From Streptomyces sp. ISL-43 (GTDB taxonomy: Bacteria > Actinomycetota > Actinomycetes > Streptomycetales > Streptomycetaceae): a stretch of 48,726 bases of DNA. Below the pieces are notes generated by a model. The model did not search any database and was not told the DNA's origin. It worked only from the letters and a program-made list of their open reading frames with translations. Location: the NCBI RefSeq assembly GCF_018614195.1, contig NZ_JAGGOT010000099.1, forward strand, positions 1 to 48,726, read 5' to 3'. This document shows, piece by piece, positions 15,303 to 23,624 of the stretch. The first letter of the stretch is position 1. Every line of letters starts with the position of its first letter. The position numbers were made by a program, and so were the translations under genes.

Positions 15303-16877
15303 GTGGACGCTGCGAGTCGCGTTGACGCCGGACGGCGCGGTCCGGAGATCGTCGGTGTGGGGGCGCTCAACGTCGACTACATCGCGAGCGCTTCACGGCT
15401 GTCGGCGCACATGGCGGAGCAGGTCTCCGAGTCCACCGCGCGCTTCGAGTGGAACACCGAGGGCCCCATCGACGAGGTCGCGATCTCCAAGGCGATCGGC
15501 AGGCTCGGAGCCGCGTCGTTGGATGCTTCGCTGGGAGGCTCCGCCTGGCTGACCATATTCACGCTCGCCCAGATGCGTCTGGGCCTGTCCTTGGGCTACG
15601 TGGGAGTGGCCGGGCGCATCGAGACGCCCGGGCTGTCGTTCGTACGGCAGATGGACGTCTTCGGGATCGACCGGCGCTGGGTGGCGCGCAGGCCGCAGCG
15701 GCTCGCCGGTGTGTGCCTGTCGTACCTGGAGGACGTCGAGCGGGTGATGCTCACGCATCCCGGTGCCAACTACCTGATGGCCGAGCACCTGACACAGAAC
15801 GGCGACCAGATCGCCCGGTACCTGGCGCAGGCCCGGATCGTGCACGTCACGTCGTTCCTGGACGAGTCGACACCGCCGGTGCTACTCGAAGTGCTGTACC
15901 GCGCCCGCCGTATCAACCCCGCGCTGCTGCTCAGTTTCGACCCGGGATTCGCCTGGGCCGAGAACCGGAGCGAGGCGGTGGACGGCATCCTCGCCCTCAG
16001 CGACCTGCTGTTCGTCAACCACCGGGAGTTCAAGGCGCTGGGCGAATACGCGCTGGGGGAGTCGGATGCGATCCTCTCCCAGCGGGTGCTGGCCAAGTGC
16101 CGCCCCAGCTGCGCCGTGTTCGTCACCAAGCGGTACGACAGCGTGGAAGTCTTCCGCACCGCGCCGACGGGAGTGCTCGCTGAGCGCTTCCAACTGCGCC
16201 GGCCGGTGCGGGAGGGCGCCATCGAGGACGCGACCGGGGCCGGCGACGTGTTCTCGGCGTCCGTACTCGCGGCGCTCGCCTCCACCCGGCTCCAGGCCGA
16301 GCTCGGATCGTTCCTCGGCCTGAGCCTGTCACGCCTGCGCGCCGGGCAGTCCCACACCGGCGCGCCCGTACTGCCGGTGCTCGGCCGTGAGGGCTTCCTC
16401 CAGTCGACCGAGGCACTGACCGGGCCCAGCACCCGTCCCGGGGTCGTACTCGTCGCCCATGACGCGGACGCCCAGTGGGACGCCTTGCGGACGTTCCTGG
16501 AGGACGACTGCCGGCTGACGGTCCACACTCTGAACCACCCGCGCGGCCAGGACGCCCGCTACCCGCAGATGATGCGCGAACAGCTGGGCCGCTGCGCCTT
16601 CGCGATCTGCGTCCTCTCGGCCTCCAGGGTGATGGCGGCCGGCCAACGGCGCGCCAGCGAGAGCGCTGTTCACCAGGTCGGCGTCTTTCAGGGCTACTAC
16701 GGTTTCGGCAAGGTCGCCATCCTGGCGGAGGAGGGGTGTGAGGCGTTCTCCAACAACGCCGGCCTGATCCGTCTGGACTTCCCTCCCGGCCGGATCAGCA
16801 CAACCTTCGTAGAACTGGAACGCATGCTGGTCCGGGAACAGATCCTGGCCCGGGGAGGACACCCGCATGACCGCTGA
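15303..16877 (+). CDS. PfkB-family kinase fused to a TIR-like nucleotide-binding domain (protein A, degenerate partner)
   Basis: A 524-residue two-domain protein. Residues 16-355 are a PfkB/ribokinase-type domain: I-V-G-V-G-A-L-N-V-D-Y-I (N-terminal strand), L-S-F-D-P-G, F-V-N-H-R-E-F (NxxE at 239-242, Mg/ATP region), and D-A-T-G-A-G-D-V-F (GAGD at 312-315, catalytic Asp). The signature-1 Asn of GGSAYN (its paralogue) is Leu83 here. Residues 379-500 are a TIR-like Rossmann domain like the PF10137/CAP12 group, but the HG is H-D (386-387) and the R-Q-N-V-I-H-E-I-G motif of its neighbour reads S-E-S-A-V-H-Q-V-G, losing the conserved glutamate (Q458). I chose GTG 15303 (GGGGGG upstream; gives the same N-terminal length as the paralogue) over GTG 15231. 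It overlaps the next gene by 11 bases. Its function is unknown; it may be a regulatory or scaffold subunit. Confidence 0.82.
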   Translation: MDAASRVDAGRRGPEIVGVGALNVDYIASASRLSAHMAEQVSESTARFEWNTEGPIDEVAISKAIGRLGAASLDASLGGSAWLTIFTLAQMRLGLSLGYVGVAGRIETPGLSFVRQMDVFGIDRRWVARRPQRLAGVCLSYLEDVERVMLTHPGANYLMAEHLTQNGDQIARYLAQARIVHVTSFLDESTPPVLLEVLYRARRINPALLLSFDPGFAWAENRSEAVDGILALSDLLFVNHREFKALGEYALGESDAILSQRVLAKCRPSCAVFVTKRYDSVEVFRTAPTGVLAERFQLRRPVREGAIEDATGAGDVFSASVLAALASTRLQAELGSFLGLSLSRLRAGQSHTGAPVLPVLGREGFLQSTEALTGPSTRPGVVLVAHDADAQWDALRTFLEDDCRLTVHTLNHPRGQDARYPQMMREQLGRCAFAICVLSASRVMAAGQRRASESAVHQVGVFQGYYGFGKVAILAEEGCEAFSNNAGLIRLDFPPGRISTTFVELERMLVREQILARGGHPHDR

Positions 16878-18444
16878 TCCGACGAACCGACCGCGGACCG
16901 GCTTCGCCCTGGACGTCGTCGGGATCGGGGCGCTCAACCTCGACTACATCACCCATGTCGACAGGACCGCGAGCCCGGACCGCCGGCCGCTCACCGCCCG
17001 GATCGCCGAGCTGCTCGACGGCCAGGCACCCGTCCCCGAGTGGGGTACGGAGACCGCCGTGGACGAGGCCACGGTCTTCGCGGCACTCGAAGCGATCAAC
17101 ACGTCCACGCTGCAGACGTCCCTCGGCGGGTCCGCGTACAACGCGGTCAACGTCCTCGCCCAGCTCCAGCTGGGCCTGAGCCTGGGCTACGTCGGAGTCG
17201 CCGGCCGCGTGCCCGGGCCGGGGCTGTCGGCGATCGACCAGCTGCGGAGCCTCGGTGTGGACCACCCGTTCGTCTTCAGGGACGACGACCACCTCTGCGG
17301 AATCTGCTTCTCCCTGACCGAGGACGGCGACCGGACACTCCTCACCCACGCGGGCGCCAACAGCGCCATGGCCGACCACCTGGCCCGCTCCTTCGACGAG
17401 GTCGTCGCGTACCTCGCCACGGCCCGGGTCGTCCACGTCACCTCGTTCCTCGACGACCACACACCGACTGCCCTCCTCGCCACCCTGCGCGCGGTCAAGG
17501 AAGCCAACCCCGCCACACTGGTCAGCTTCGACCCCGGGCACGTCTGGAGCACCCGGCCGACCGAGGAGGTCCTCGGAATCTGCGCCCTGACCGCCTATCT
17601 CATGCTCAACCACCGCGAGTTCCACGAGCTCGGCAGGCGGAGCGACAGCGATACGGACGAGGACATCGCCGGCCACCTCCTCCAGTGCCTCGCGGACGAC
17701 AGGAGCGTCATCGTCGTCAAACGACGCACCGGCATCCATGTCTGGCGCAGCGAGAACGGGAAGGCGGTGGAGGACTTCTATCCGCAGATCGTTCTCGCGG
17801 ACGACCAGATCGAGGACGCCACCGGGGCGGGCGACGTCTTCGCCGCCGGCCTCCTCGCGGTCCTGACGAGCGACCGGCTGCAAGTGGAGCTCGGCTCGCT
17901 CCTCGGAATGACCCTGGCCCGGCACAAACTGAGCTACGTCGGCAGCCACGGGCACGGCCGGCTGGCGGCCGTCACCAAGGATTTCATCCGCTCCCACGAT
18001 GCCGCCCGTCGCGCGGCAGCCCTGCCCGCGGGTGTCTTCATCGCCCATGGCCGCAGTCCCGACTGGCTCGCGGTGAAGGCCTTCGTGGAGCGGCGCTTCG
18101 GTCTGCCGGTCTACTCGTTCGAGTCCGACTCCTGGGGGAGCAGGCCGGTGACCGAGGCACTGACCGACTACCTGCAGCGGTGCAGTTTCGCGATCTGCGT
18201 GATGACCGCCGAGGACGCGACGGGGGACGGCCAACTCGTCGCGCGGCAGAACGTGATCCACGAGATCGGCCTGTTCCAGGGCCACTACGGGTTCGACCGC
18301 GTGCTCGTCCTGGCCGAGGACGGATGCGAGTCGGTGCCGCTGCCCGCCGAGCCGTACACGAGTACGTTCCCCCGGCACGCCATCGACCGCACGTTCTGGT
18401 ACTTGGACCGGGCCCTTCAGAACCAGGGGTTCTCCCACATCTGA
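16867..18444 (+). CDS. PfkB-family kinase fused to a TIR-like nucleotide-binding domain (protein B, canonical partner)
   Basis: A 525-residue paralogue of protein A with the same two domains. The PfkB part (residues 16-355) keeps G-G-S-A-Y-N (87-92), L-N-H-R-E-F (NHRE 248-251) and D-A-T-G-A-G-D-V-F-A-A with D323. The TIR-like part (389-520) keeps V-F-I-A-H-G-R-S (394-395 HG), C-S-F-A-I-C-V-M-T-A-E-D and V-A-R-Q-N-V-I-H-E-I-G-L-F-Q-G, matching the ARQNVIxElGyF signature of PF10137 (CAP12/PycTIR-type) domains; E466 is the conserved acid. PfkB domains bind and phosphorylate sugars or nucleosides with ATP; TIR domains often hydrolyse NAD+ in bacterial immunity. The start lies inside protein A, with GGAGGA 7 bases upstream. 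The two are co-translated and probably form a complex. A defence or stress role is inference. Confidence 0.85.
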   Translation: MTADPTNRPRTGFALDVVGIGALNLDYITHVDRTASPDRRPLTARIAELLDGQAPVPEWGTETAVDEATVFAALEAINTSTLQTSLGGSAYNAVNVLAQLQLGLSLGYVGVAGRVPGPGLSAIDQLRSLGVDHPFVFRDDDHLCGICFSLTEDGDRTLLTHAGANSAMADHLARSFDEVVAYLATARVVHVTSFLDDHTPTALLATLRAVKEANPATLVSFDPGHVWSTRPTEEVLGICALTAYLMLNHREFHELGRRSDSDTDEDIAGHLLQCLADDRSVIVVKRRTGIHVWRSENGKAVEDFYPQIVLADDQIEDATGAGDVFAAGLLAVLTSDRLQVELGSLLGMTLARHKLSYVGSHGHGRLAAVTKDFIRSHDAARRAAALPAGVFIAHGRSPDWLAVKAFVERRFGLPVYSFESDSWGSRPVTEALTDYLQRCSFAICVMTAEDATGDGQLVARQNVIHEIGLFQGHYGFDRVLVLAEDGCESVPLPAEPYTSTFPRHAIDRTFWYLDRALQNQGFSHI

Positions 18445-18485
18445 CCTGCGGGCCGTCTGGGAATACCGCCGTTCGGCCGGGGCCG

Positions 18486-19485
18486 TCAGGCGGTGGGAAG
18501 CGGGAGGAGTTCCACGGCCGCTTCGGCCGGAAGGCCGCCCGGCGGGACGATGGCCAGGGCGTCGGCGCGGGCGAGGCCCCGGAGCATCGCGGGGCCGTGG
18601 AAGGCGAGGGGCCGTACGAGGCCTCCCGCGAGGGCCACCGGTACGAGGCGGGTGTCGGTGGGGTGGCCCGGCAGCTCCTGGTCCACCCGCCGTTCGCCGG
18701 GGCCGGCCGGCGGGCGCCCCCCGAGCGCGGACAGGAGCGGTCCGGCGAGCGTCAGGGTCCCGGCGATCGCGGCGAGCGGATTGCCCGGCAGCCCGACCAC
18801 GTGCCGAGTCCGACTCCCCGAGCCGGGCGAGGCGGCCAGCAGCATGGGGTGGCCCGGGCGTACCCGGACCCCGTCGACCAGGAGGCGGGCGCCGACCCGG
18901 TGGAGCGCCGTGTGGACGTGGTCCACGGGTCCGCAGGCGGTGCCGCCGGTGGTGACCACGACGTCGGCGGCGCTGTCGGCGAGCGCGCCGCACAGGGCGT
19001 CGAGATCGTCGAGGACGTGGCTGACGGCACTGACGCGGGCCCCGTAGGAGGCGAGCCAGGCCGGGAGCATGGGGCCGAGGGCGTCACGGATCCGGCCCCC
19101 GTGCGGGAGCCCCGAGGCGAGGAGTTCGTCCCCGAGCACGAGGACTTCGACGGTCGGCGGGCGGTGGACCGTCAGGCTGTCGTGGCCGGCCGCGGCGGCC
19201 AGGCCCAGTACGGCCGGTGTGACCACCGTTCCGGCCGGCAGGAGGATCTCGGCGGCGCGGCACTCTCCCGCACGCGGGCGTACGTCCCGGCCGGTGGGCA
19301 GCGCACCGCGACCACCGGTGTGCAGGAGCGCCTCACCCCGGGCGTCCGGGGCGGTGCGGCCGTGCTCGCGGCGCAGTACGGCGTCCGCGCCGTCGGGCAG
19401 TGGCGCCCCGGTGGCGATGCGCACCGCGCGGCCCCGGCCGAGGGGCGGCGGGCGCCGGCCGGCCAGGACCAGGCCCTCGACGTGC
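18486..19485 (-). pseudogene. moeA: 5'-truncated moeA-like molybdopterin molybdotransferase
   Basis: Reads as the C-terminal three quarters of MoeA, which inserts molybdate into adenylylated molybdopterin. Conserved blocks are R-A-V-R-I-A-T-G-A-P-L-P-D-G-A-D-A-V, the MoCF-biosynthesis motif V-V-V-T-T-G-G-T-A-C-G-P-V-D, R-P-G-H-P-M and V-G-L-P-G-N-P-L-A-A. The N-terminal part with the D-x-S-x-x-D-G-Y-A motif is absent. Family sequence stops at about 19485, where it collides head-on with a sucC fragment of opposite strand; the first in-frame ATG (19511) lies within that fragment. About 80-100 residues are missing, so it is probably inactive. The 41-base gap to protein B is convergent. Confidence 0.75.
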
Positions 19486-19680
19486 GCCTGCGACCGTGTC
19501 GCCGAGGGCATCACCCAGGCCCTGGACTCCGTCCGGCTGACGAAGCCGCTGGTCGTCCGCCTGGACGGCAACAACGCCGCCGAGGGCCGCGCGATTCTCG
19601 CGGCCCACGCGCATCCGCTGGTAGAGCAGGCCACCACGATGGACGCCGCGGCCCGGCGGGCGGCGGCCCTGGCCCGCTGA
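19486..19680 (+). pseudogene. sucC: 3' fragment of sucC (succinyl-CoA synthetase beta subunit)
   Basis: The last 64 codons of a succinyl-CoA ligase beta chain: A-C-D-R-V-A-E-G-I, K-P-L-V-V-R-L-D-G-N-N-A-A-E-G-R-A-I-L and T-M-D-A-A-A-R-R-A-A-A-L-A. The ATP-grasp domain and the remaining 320 or so residues are missing. It stops 134 bases before intact sucD, so this was a sucCD operon. The fragment begins exactly where the truncated moeA ends, so one deletion of divergent 5' ends explains both. Confidence 0.85.
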
Positions 19681-19814
19681 GCCGCCGGGCCCCGCGCCCG
19701 CGCCGCGCGGCCGGGAGGCCCGCAGGGCGCTTCTGCCCCGCCGGCGTCGCGTCGCGGGGGATGGGGCGCAGTCCCAGGTCCGTGACCCGCACCCTTCCCA
19801 CCCAGGAGGCACCC

Positions 19815-20702
19815 ATGGCCATCTACCTCACCAAGGACAGCCGCGTCCTCGTCCAGGGGATGACCGGCAGCGAAGGCATGCGCCACACCCGCCGCATGCT
19901 CGCCGCCGGCACCCGGATCGTCGGCGGCGTCAACCCCCGCAAGGCCGGCACCGACGTCGACTTCACCGACCGCGTCGTCCCCGTCTTCGGCAGCGTCCGC
20001 GAGGGCATCGACGCCAACGGCGCCGACGTCACCGTCGTCTTCGTCCCCCCGCCCTTCGCCAAGGCGGCCGTCATGGAGGCGGCCGACGTGGGCATCCCGC
20101 TCGCCGTCGTCATCACCGAGGGCATCCCCGTCCACGACGCCGTCGCCTTCCAGGCCTACGCCGCCGCCCGGGGCACCCGCGTCATCGGCCCCAACTGCCC
20201 CGGCCTGATCAGCCCCGGACAGTCCAACGCCGGCATCATCCCCGCCGACATCGCCACCCGGCCGGGCCGGATCGGACTCGTCTCCAAGTCCGGAACACTC
20301 ACCTACCAGCTGATGCACGAACTGCGCGACATCGGCTTCACCACGGCCGTCGGCATCGGCGGCGACCCCGTCGTCGGCACCACCCACATCGACTGCCTCA
20401 CCGCCTTCGAGGCCGACCCCGACACCGAACTCATCGTCCTCATCGGCGAGATCGGGGGTGACGCCGAGGAGCGGGCCGCCGCCCACATCACCGCGCACGT
20501 CACCAAACCCGTCGTCGCCTACATCGCGGGCTTCACCGCCCCCGAGGGCAAGACCATGGGCCACGCCGGAGCCATCGTGTCCGGTTCCTCCGGCACCGCC
20601 GAAGCCAAGAAGAAGGCCCTGGAGGCCGCCGGTGTGGCCGTCGGGTCAACCCCGACCGAGACGGCCCGGCTCGTGCTCAAGCGACTCACCGCCGAGAGAT
20701 GA
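19815..20702 (+). CDS. sucD: Succinyl-CoA synthetase (ligase) alpha subunit
   Basis: A 295-residue alpha subunit, full length for the family, which forms succinyl-CoA from succinate with ATP or GTP together with SucC. It has the CoA-binding Rossmann start V-L-V-Q-G-M-T-G-S-E-G, the I-G-P-N-C-P-G-L-I segment and the active-site histidine H250 in G-K-T-M-G-H-A-G-A-I that is phosphorylated during catalysis. An AGGAGG ribosome site precedes the ATG. Its partner sucC is reduced to a fragment just upstream, so this copy can act only with a SucC encoded elsewhere. It is likely a secondary sucCD locus. Confidence 0.95.
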   Translation: MAIYLTKDSRVLVQGMTGSEGMRHTRRMLAAGTRIVGGVNPRKAGTDVDFTDRVVPVFGSVREGIDANGADVTVVFVPPPFAKAAVMEAADVGIPLAVVITEGIPVHDAVAFQAYAAARGTRVIGPNCPGLISPGQSNAGIIPADIATRPGRIGLVSKSGTLTYQLMHELRDIGFTTAVGIGGDPVVGTTHIDCLTAFEADPDTELIVLIGEIGGDAEERAAAHITAHVTKPVVAYIAGFTAPEGKTMGHAGAIVSGSSGTAEAKKKALEAAGVAVGSTPTETARLVLKRLTAER

Positions 20703-20733
20703 GACCGTTCGTGGCGCTCGGACACTACGTACG

Positions 20734-20829
20734 GTCGGGCCACACGCCCGACAGGACCTAGGCCGACGGCCCAAGCCCGGACAGCGCCACCCTCGCAAGT
20801 ACGGCCGCCCGGTGCGCGGGCGGCCGTAC
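20734..20829. terminator. Two hairpins between sucD and the aldehyde dehydrogenase gene
   Basis: A 7-base stem (gtcgggc, loop cacac, gcccgac; 20734-20752) is followed by a perfect 13-base stem (gtacggccgcccg, loop gtgcg, cgggcggccgtac; 20799-20829). Either could terminate or attenuate sucD transcription. The second lies 47 bases before the dehydrogenase start, so it may also be an operator or leader structure. Confidence 0.5.
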
Positions 20830-20875
20830 GCGAGCCAGCCCACGCCCCGCCCACCGACCGAGCGGAGAACCGCAG

Positions 20876-22420
20876 ATGGCACACCCCGCCCTCGCCCTCA
20901 AGCCCGGCACGGCATGGTCCGATGCCTGGCAGCGCGCCCTGGCCGTGGCCCCCGAGGCCTTCCAGGAGGACCGCGTCCTGAACCTCTGGGGCGGCTCCTG
21001 GCATCCCGACGGCCGCTCCCTGCCCGCCACCAGCCCCGTCGACGGCAGCCCCATCGCGGGCCCGCCGCGCCTGGACTCCTCGGTCGCCTCCCAGGCCGTA
21101 CGGGCGAGCCTCGACCAGCACCGCGCCTGGCGCCACGTCCCGCTGCCCGAGCGGCGCTCGCGCGTCAGCGCGGCCCTCGACGCCCTGACCGAACACCGGG
21201 AGCTGCTCTCCCTGCTCCTCGTCTGGGAGATCGGCAAGCCCTGGCGGCTGGCCCAGGCCGACGTGGACCGGGCCATCGAAGGCGTGCGCTGGTACGTGGA
21301 GCACATCGACGCCATGCTGGCGGGACGGACACCGCTCGGCGGCCCGGTCTCCAACATCGCCAGCTGGAACTACCCCATGTCGGTGCTGGTGCACGCGATG
21401 CTCGTACAGGCCCTCGCGGGCAACGCCGTCATCGCCAAGACCCCCACCGACGGCGGCCTCGCCTGCCTCACCCTGGCCTGCGCGCTGATCCACCGCGAGG
21501 GCATCCCGGTGACCTTGATCAGCGGCAGCGGCGGCGAACTCTCCGAGGCCCTGGTCCGCTCCCCGGAGATCGGCTGCGTCTCCTTCGTCGGCGGCCGGGA
21601 CACCGGCGCCCGCATCGCGACCGCCGTCACCGACCTCGGCAAGCGCCACATCCTCGAACAAGAAGGCCTCAACACGTGGGGCATCTGGGAGCACACGGAC
21701 TGGGCAGCCCTGGGCGCGGTCATCCCCAAGCTTTTCGACTACGGCAAGCAGCGCTGCACCGCCTACCCCCGCTTCGTCGTCCAGCGCACCGCCTTCGACG
21801 CCTTCCTCGGCGCGTACCTGCCGGCCGTCGCCGCCGTCCGTACGGGGCACCCGCTCGCGGTGGCCCACCCCGACGACCCGCTGCCCGAGCTCGACTTCGG
21901 CCCGCTCATCAACGCCGCCAAGGCCAAGGAACTCACCGACCACGCCGCCGAGGCCGTGGAGCGGGGCGCCGTACCGCTCTACCGCGGCTCCCTGGAGCCG
22001 GCCCGCTTCCTGCCCGGCCAGGACACCTCCGCGTACGTGGCCCCGCTCGCGCTCCTCAGCCCGCCGGCCTCCTCGCCGCTCTACCACGCGGAACCCTTCG
22101 GGCCCGTCGACAGCATCGTCCTCGTCGACACCGAGGCCGAGCTGCTGGCCGCGATGAACGCCTCCAACGGAGCTCTGGTCGCCACCCTCTCCACGGACGA
22201 CCCGGCCACCTTCGACCGCCTCGCTCCGCAGATCCGCGCCTTCAAGATCGGCCACGGCACACCCCGTTCACGGGGCGACCGCGAAGAGCTGTTCGGCGGT
22301 TTCGGCGCCTCCTGGCGCGGCGCGTTCGTCGGCGGGGAACTGCTGGTCCACGCGGTGACCGACGGGCCCGAGGACCAACGGCTGCCGGGCAACTTCCCGC
22401 AGTACCAACTGATGCCGTAG
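20876..22420 (+). CDS. Aldehyde dehydrogenase family protein
   Basis: A 514-residue NAD(P)-dependent aldehyde dehydrogenase. The catalytic cysteine C294 is in Y-G-K-Q-R-C-T-A-Y, with the general base E261 33 residues upstream in H-I-L-E-Q-E-G-L-N, and the oxyanion asparagine N165 in A-S-W-N-Y-P-M. The usual LELGG is LEQEG and the FTGS glycine loop is F-V-G-G-R-D-T-G, so it belongs to a divergent branch. GGAG precedes the ATG. It follows sucD on the same strand, so a route aldehyde to acid to acyl-CoA is plausible, but two hairpins separate them. Confidence 0.9.
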   Translation: MAHPALALKPGTAWSDAWQRALAVAPEAFQEDRVLNLWGGSWHPDGRSLPATSPVDGSPIAGPPRLDSSVASQAVRASLDQHRAWRHVPLPERRSRVSAALDALTEHRELLSLLLVWEIGKPWRLAQADVDRAIEGVRWYVEHIDAMLAGRTPLGGPVSNIASWNYPMSVLVHAMLVQALAGNAVIAKTPTDGGLACLTLACALIHREGIPVTLISGSGGELSEALVRSPEIGCVSFVGGRDTGARIATAVTDLGKRHILEQEGLNTWGIWEHTDWAALGAVIPKLFDYGKQRCTAYPRFVVQRTAFDAFLGAYLPAVAAVRTGHPLAVAHPDDPLPELDFGPLINAAKAKELTDHAAEAVERGAVPLYRGSLEPARFLPGQDTSAYVAPLALLSPPASSPLYHAEPFGPVDSIVLVDTEAELLAAMNASNGALVATLSTDDPATFDRLAPQIRAFKIGHGTPRSRGDREELFGGFGASWRGAFVGGELLVHAVTDGPEDQRLPGNFPQYQLMP

Positions 22421-22763
22421 GCACTCCACTTCACACCCGGGCGGGGCCACCGAAGGCCCCCCGGCCGGCGAATGACACCGGACCCGCACCGCCGCGTCAC
22501 CGGATGCTCCAGCGGTGCGGGTGCCCGGGGTCGGCGGGGCAGCGAAGGCGTACGTGACCACGTGGACCCTGGACCGGCTCCGACCAGGTACGGAAGGGGG
22601 GACGGGCTGAGTGGCGGTACTCAGGCGTGACGCTGCTCTGGGCGCTGGTACGCGTCCTGGTGGGCCGCTGCCGGCGGACTCCACAGGCGCGAACCGGGCA
22701 GAAATGCCAGGATCCTCGGGCGGGCGCGGCCGGTGCCCGCTGCTGACGGAAGGCGGGAAGTCC
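22421..22763. other. Non-coding gap with candidate terminators
   Basis: A 343-base stretch without a convincing gene. It holds a short hairpin, ggggcc-accgaa-ggcccc (22443-22460). A perfect 11-base inverted repeat, acccgcaccgc (22482-22492) and gcggtgcgggt (22512-22522), follows with a 19-base loop; both would suit termination of the dehydrogenase transcript. The VOC reading frame runs through the last 150 bases but shows no family sequence there. Confidence 0.5.
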
Positions 22764-23561
22764 TTGAGCGAGGCCGTGGTACGGGCGAACGAGACGACGG
22801 TGCCGATGCTGCCGTGCGTGTCACCGGAGGAGACCCTGGCGTTCTACCGGGCCCTCGGGTTCGAGGTCACCTACGAGCAGACCAGGCCCTATCTGTATCT
22901 GGCGGTGGAGTGGAGCGGGTTCGGGCTGCACTTCACCAAGCCGGCCGCGGGTGTCGACGCGGCGAAGGAGGACGCGGGCGGCTGCCTCGTCATGGTGGAC
23001 GCGGTGGCGCCGTACCACGCGGCCTTCACCGAGGCCATGCGTCAGGCCTACGGCAAGGTCCTGTCGTCCGGGCGGCCGCGGATCACGCGCTACCGGCCCG
23101 GGGCGTCCCGCTTCACTCTGGTCGACCCGTCCGGCAACTCGGTCATCTTCATCCAGCGCGACGAGCCGCAGGAGCTGGAGTACGGCGGTTCGAAGAAGCT
23201 GACGGGGCTCGCCAAGGCGCTGGACAACGCCCGCATCCTGCGCGAGTTCAAGGGCGACGACCGGGCCGCGTTCCGCGCGGTCACCTCGGGCCTGCGCCGG
23301 CACGGCGCGAAGGCCGCGGCGGTGGACCGGGCGCTGGCGCTGGCCACGCTGATGGAACTGGCCACCGCCCTGGGCGAGTCGGGACAGATCGAGGCATGGG
23401 CCGCCGAGCTGCACGCCATCGAGCTCACGGACGCCGAGCGCCGCCGGGTGGAGAGCGAGCTGGGGCAGGTCGCGGCGCTGGAGCGGTGGCGGGCCGATGT
23501 GCCGCCGGCGTCGGAGGCCGGCGGCCTCCGGGGCACGGCTCCGGCCCCGGACGGCGACTGA
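22764..23561 (+). CDS. VOC family protein with C-terminal helical extension
   Basis: About 265 residues. The N-terminal 125 are a VOC fold: P-M-L-P-C-V-S-P-E-E-T-L-A-F-Y-R-A-L-G-F-E-V, then F-T-L-V-D-P-S-G-N-S-V-I-F-I. The remaining 130 residues (from G-S-K-K-L-T-G-L-A-K-A-L-D-N-A) are alpha-helical and charged, looking like tetratricopeptide-type helices, and are of unknown role. This combination occurs as 'glyoxalase' in streptomycetes, with no known substrate. The start is uncertain: TTG 22764 with GGAAGG upstream, or GTG 22776. A 4-copy ggtgcc hexamer repeat (23579-23602) follows the stop. Confidence 0.78.
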   Translation: MSEAVVRANETTVPMLPCVSPEETLAFYRALGFEVTYEQTRPYLYLAVEWSGFGLHFTKPAAGVDAAKEDAGGCLVMVDAVAPYHAAFTEAMRQAYGKVLSSGRPRITRYRPGASRFTLVDPSGNSVIFIQRDEPQELEYGGSKKLTGLAKALDNARILREFKGDDRAAFRAVTSGLRRHGAKAAAVDRALALATLMELATALGESGQIEAWAAELHAIELTDAERRRVESELGQVAALERWRADVPPASEAGGLRGTAPAPDGD

Positions 23562-23578
23562 CGAAGGGCCCGCCGCCG

Positions 23579-23602
23579 GTGCCGGTGCCGGTGCCGGTGC
23601 CG
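23579..23602. repeat. Hexamer repeat, four copies of ggtgcc
   Basis: Four perfect tandem copies in the 63-base convergent gap between the VOC gene and the methyltransferase gene. It is a simple slippage repeat with no obvious role. Confidence 0.9.
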
Positions 23603-23624
23603 GCGCGAAGGCCGGGCGCCGGCC

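Noticed and set aside
15303..18444. Assignment of the PfkB-TIR pair to CBASS, Pycsar or Thoeris
   Set aside because: No cyclic-nucleotide synthase, TIR-SLOG pair or other marker gene is nearby, and the N-terminal domain is PfkB-like, so none of these named systems fits.
17040..19814. Very long plus-strand open frame leading into sucD
   Set aside because: It is out of frame with protein B, antisense to moeA, and only the sucD part shows family sequence. High GC makes such frames common.
18486..20564. A 692-codon minus-strand frame covering moeA and the sucD region
   Set aside because: The part beyond 19485 is antisense to sucC/sucD and has an acidic, Gly/Asp-rich shadow composition.
22611..22763. 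N-terminal extension of the VOC protein from 22611
   Set aside because: The extra 51 residues have no VOC similarity; a TTG with a better ribosome site lies at the domain start.
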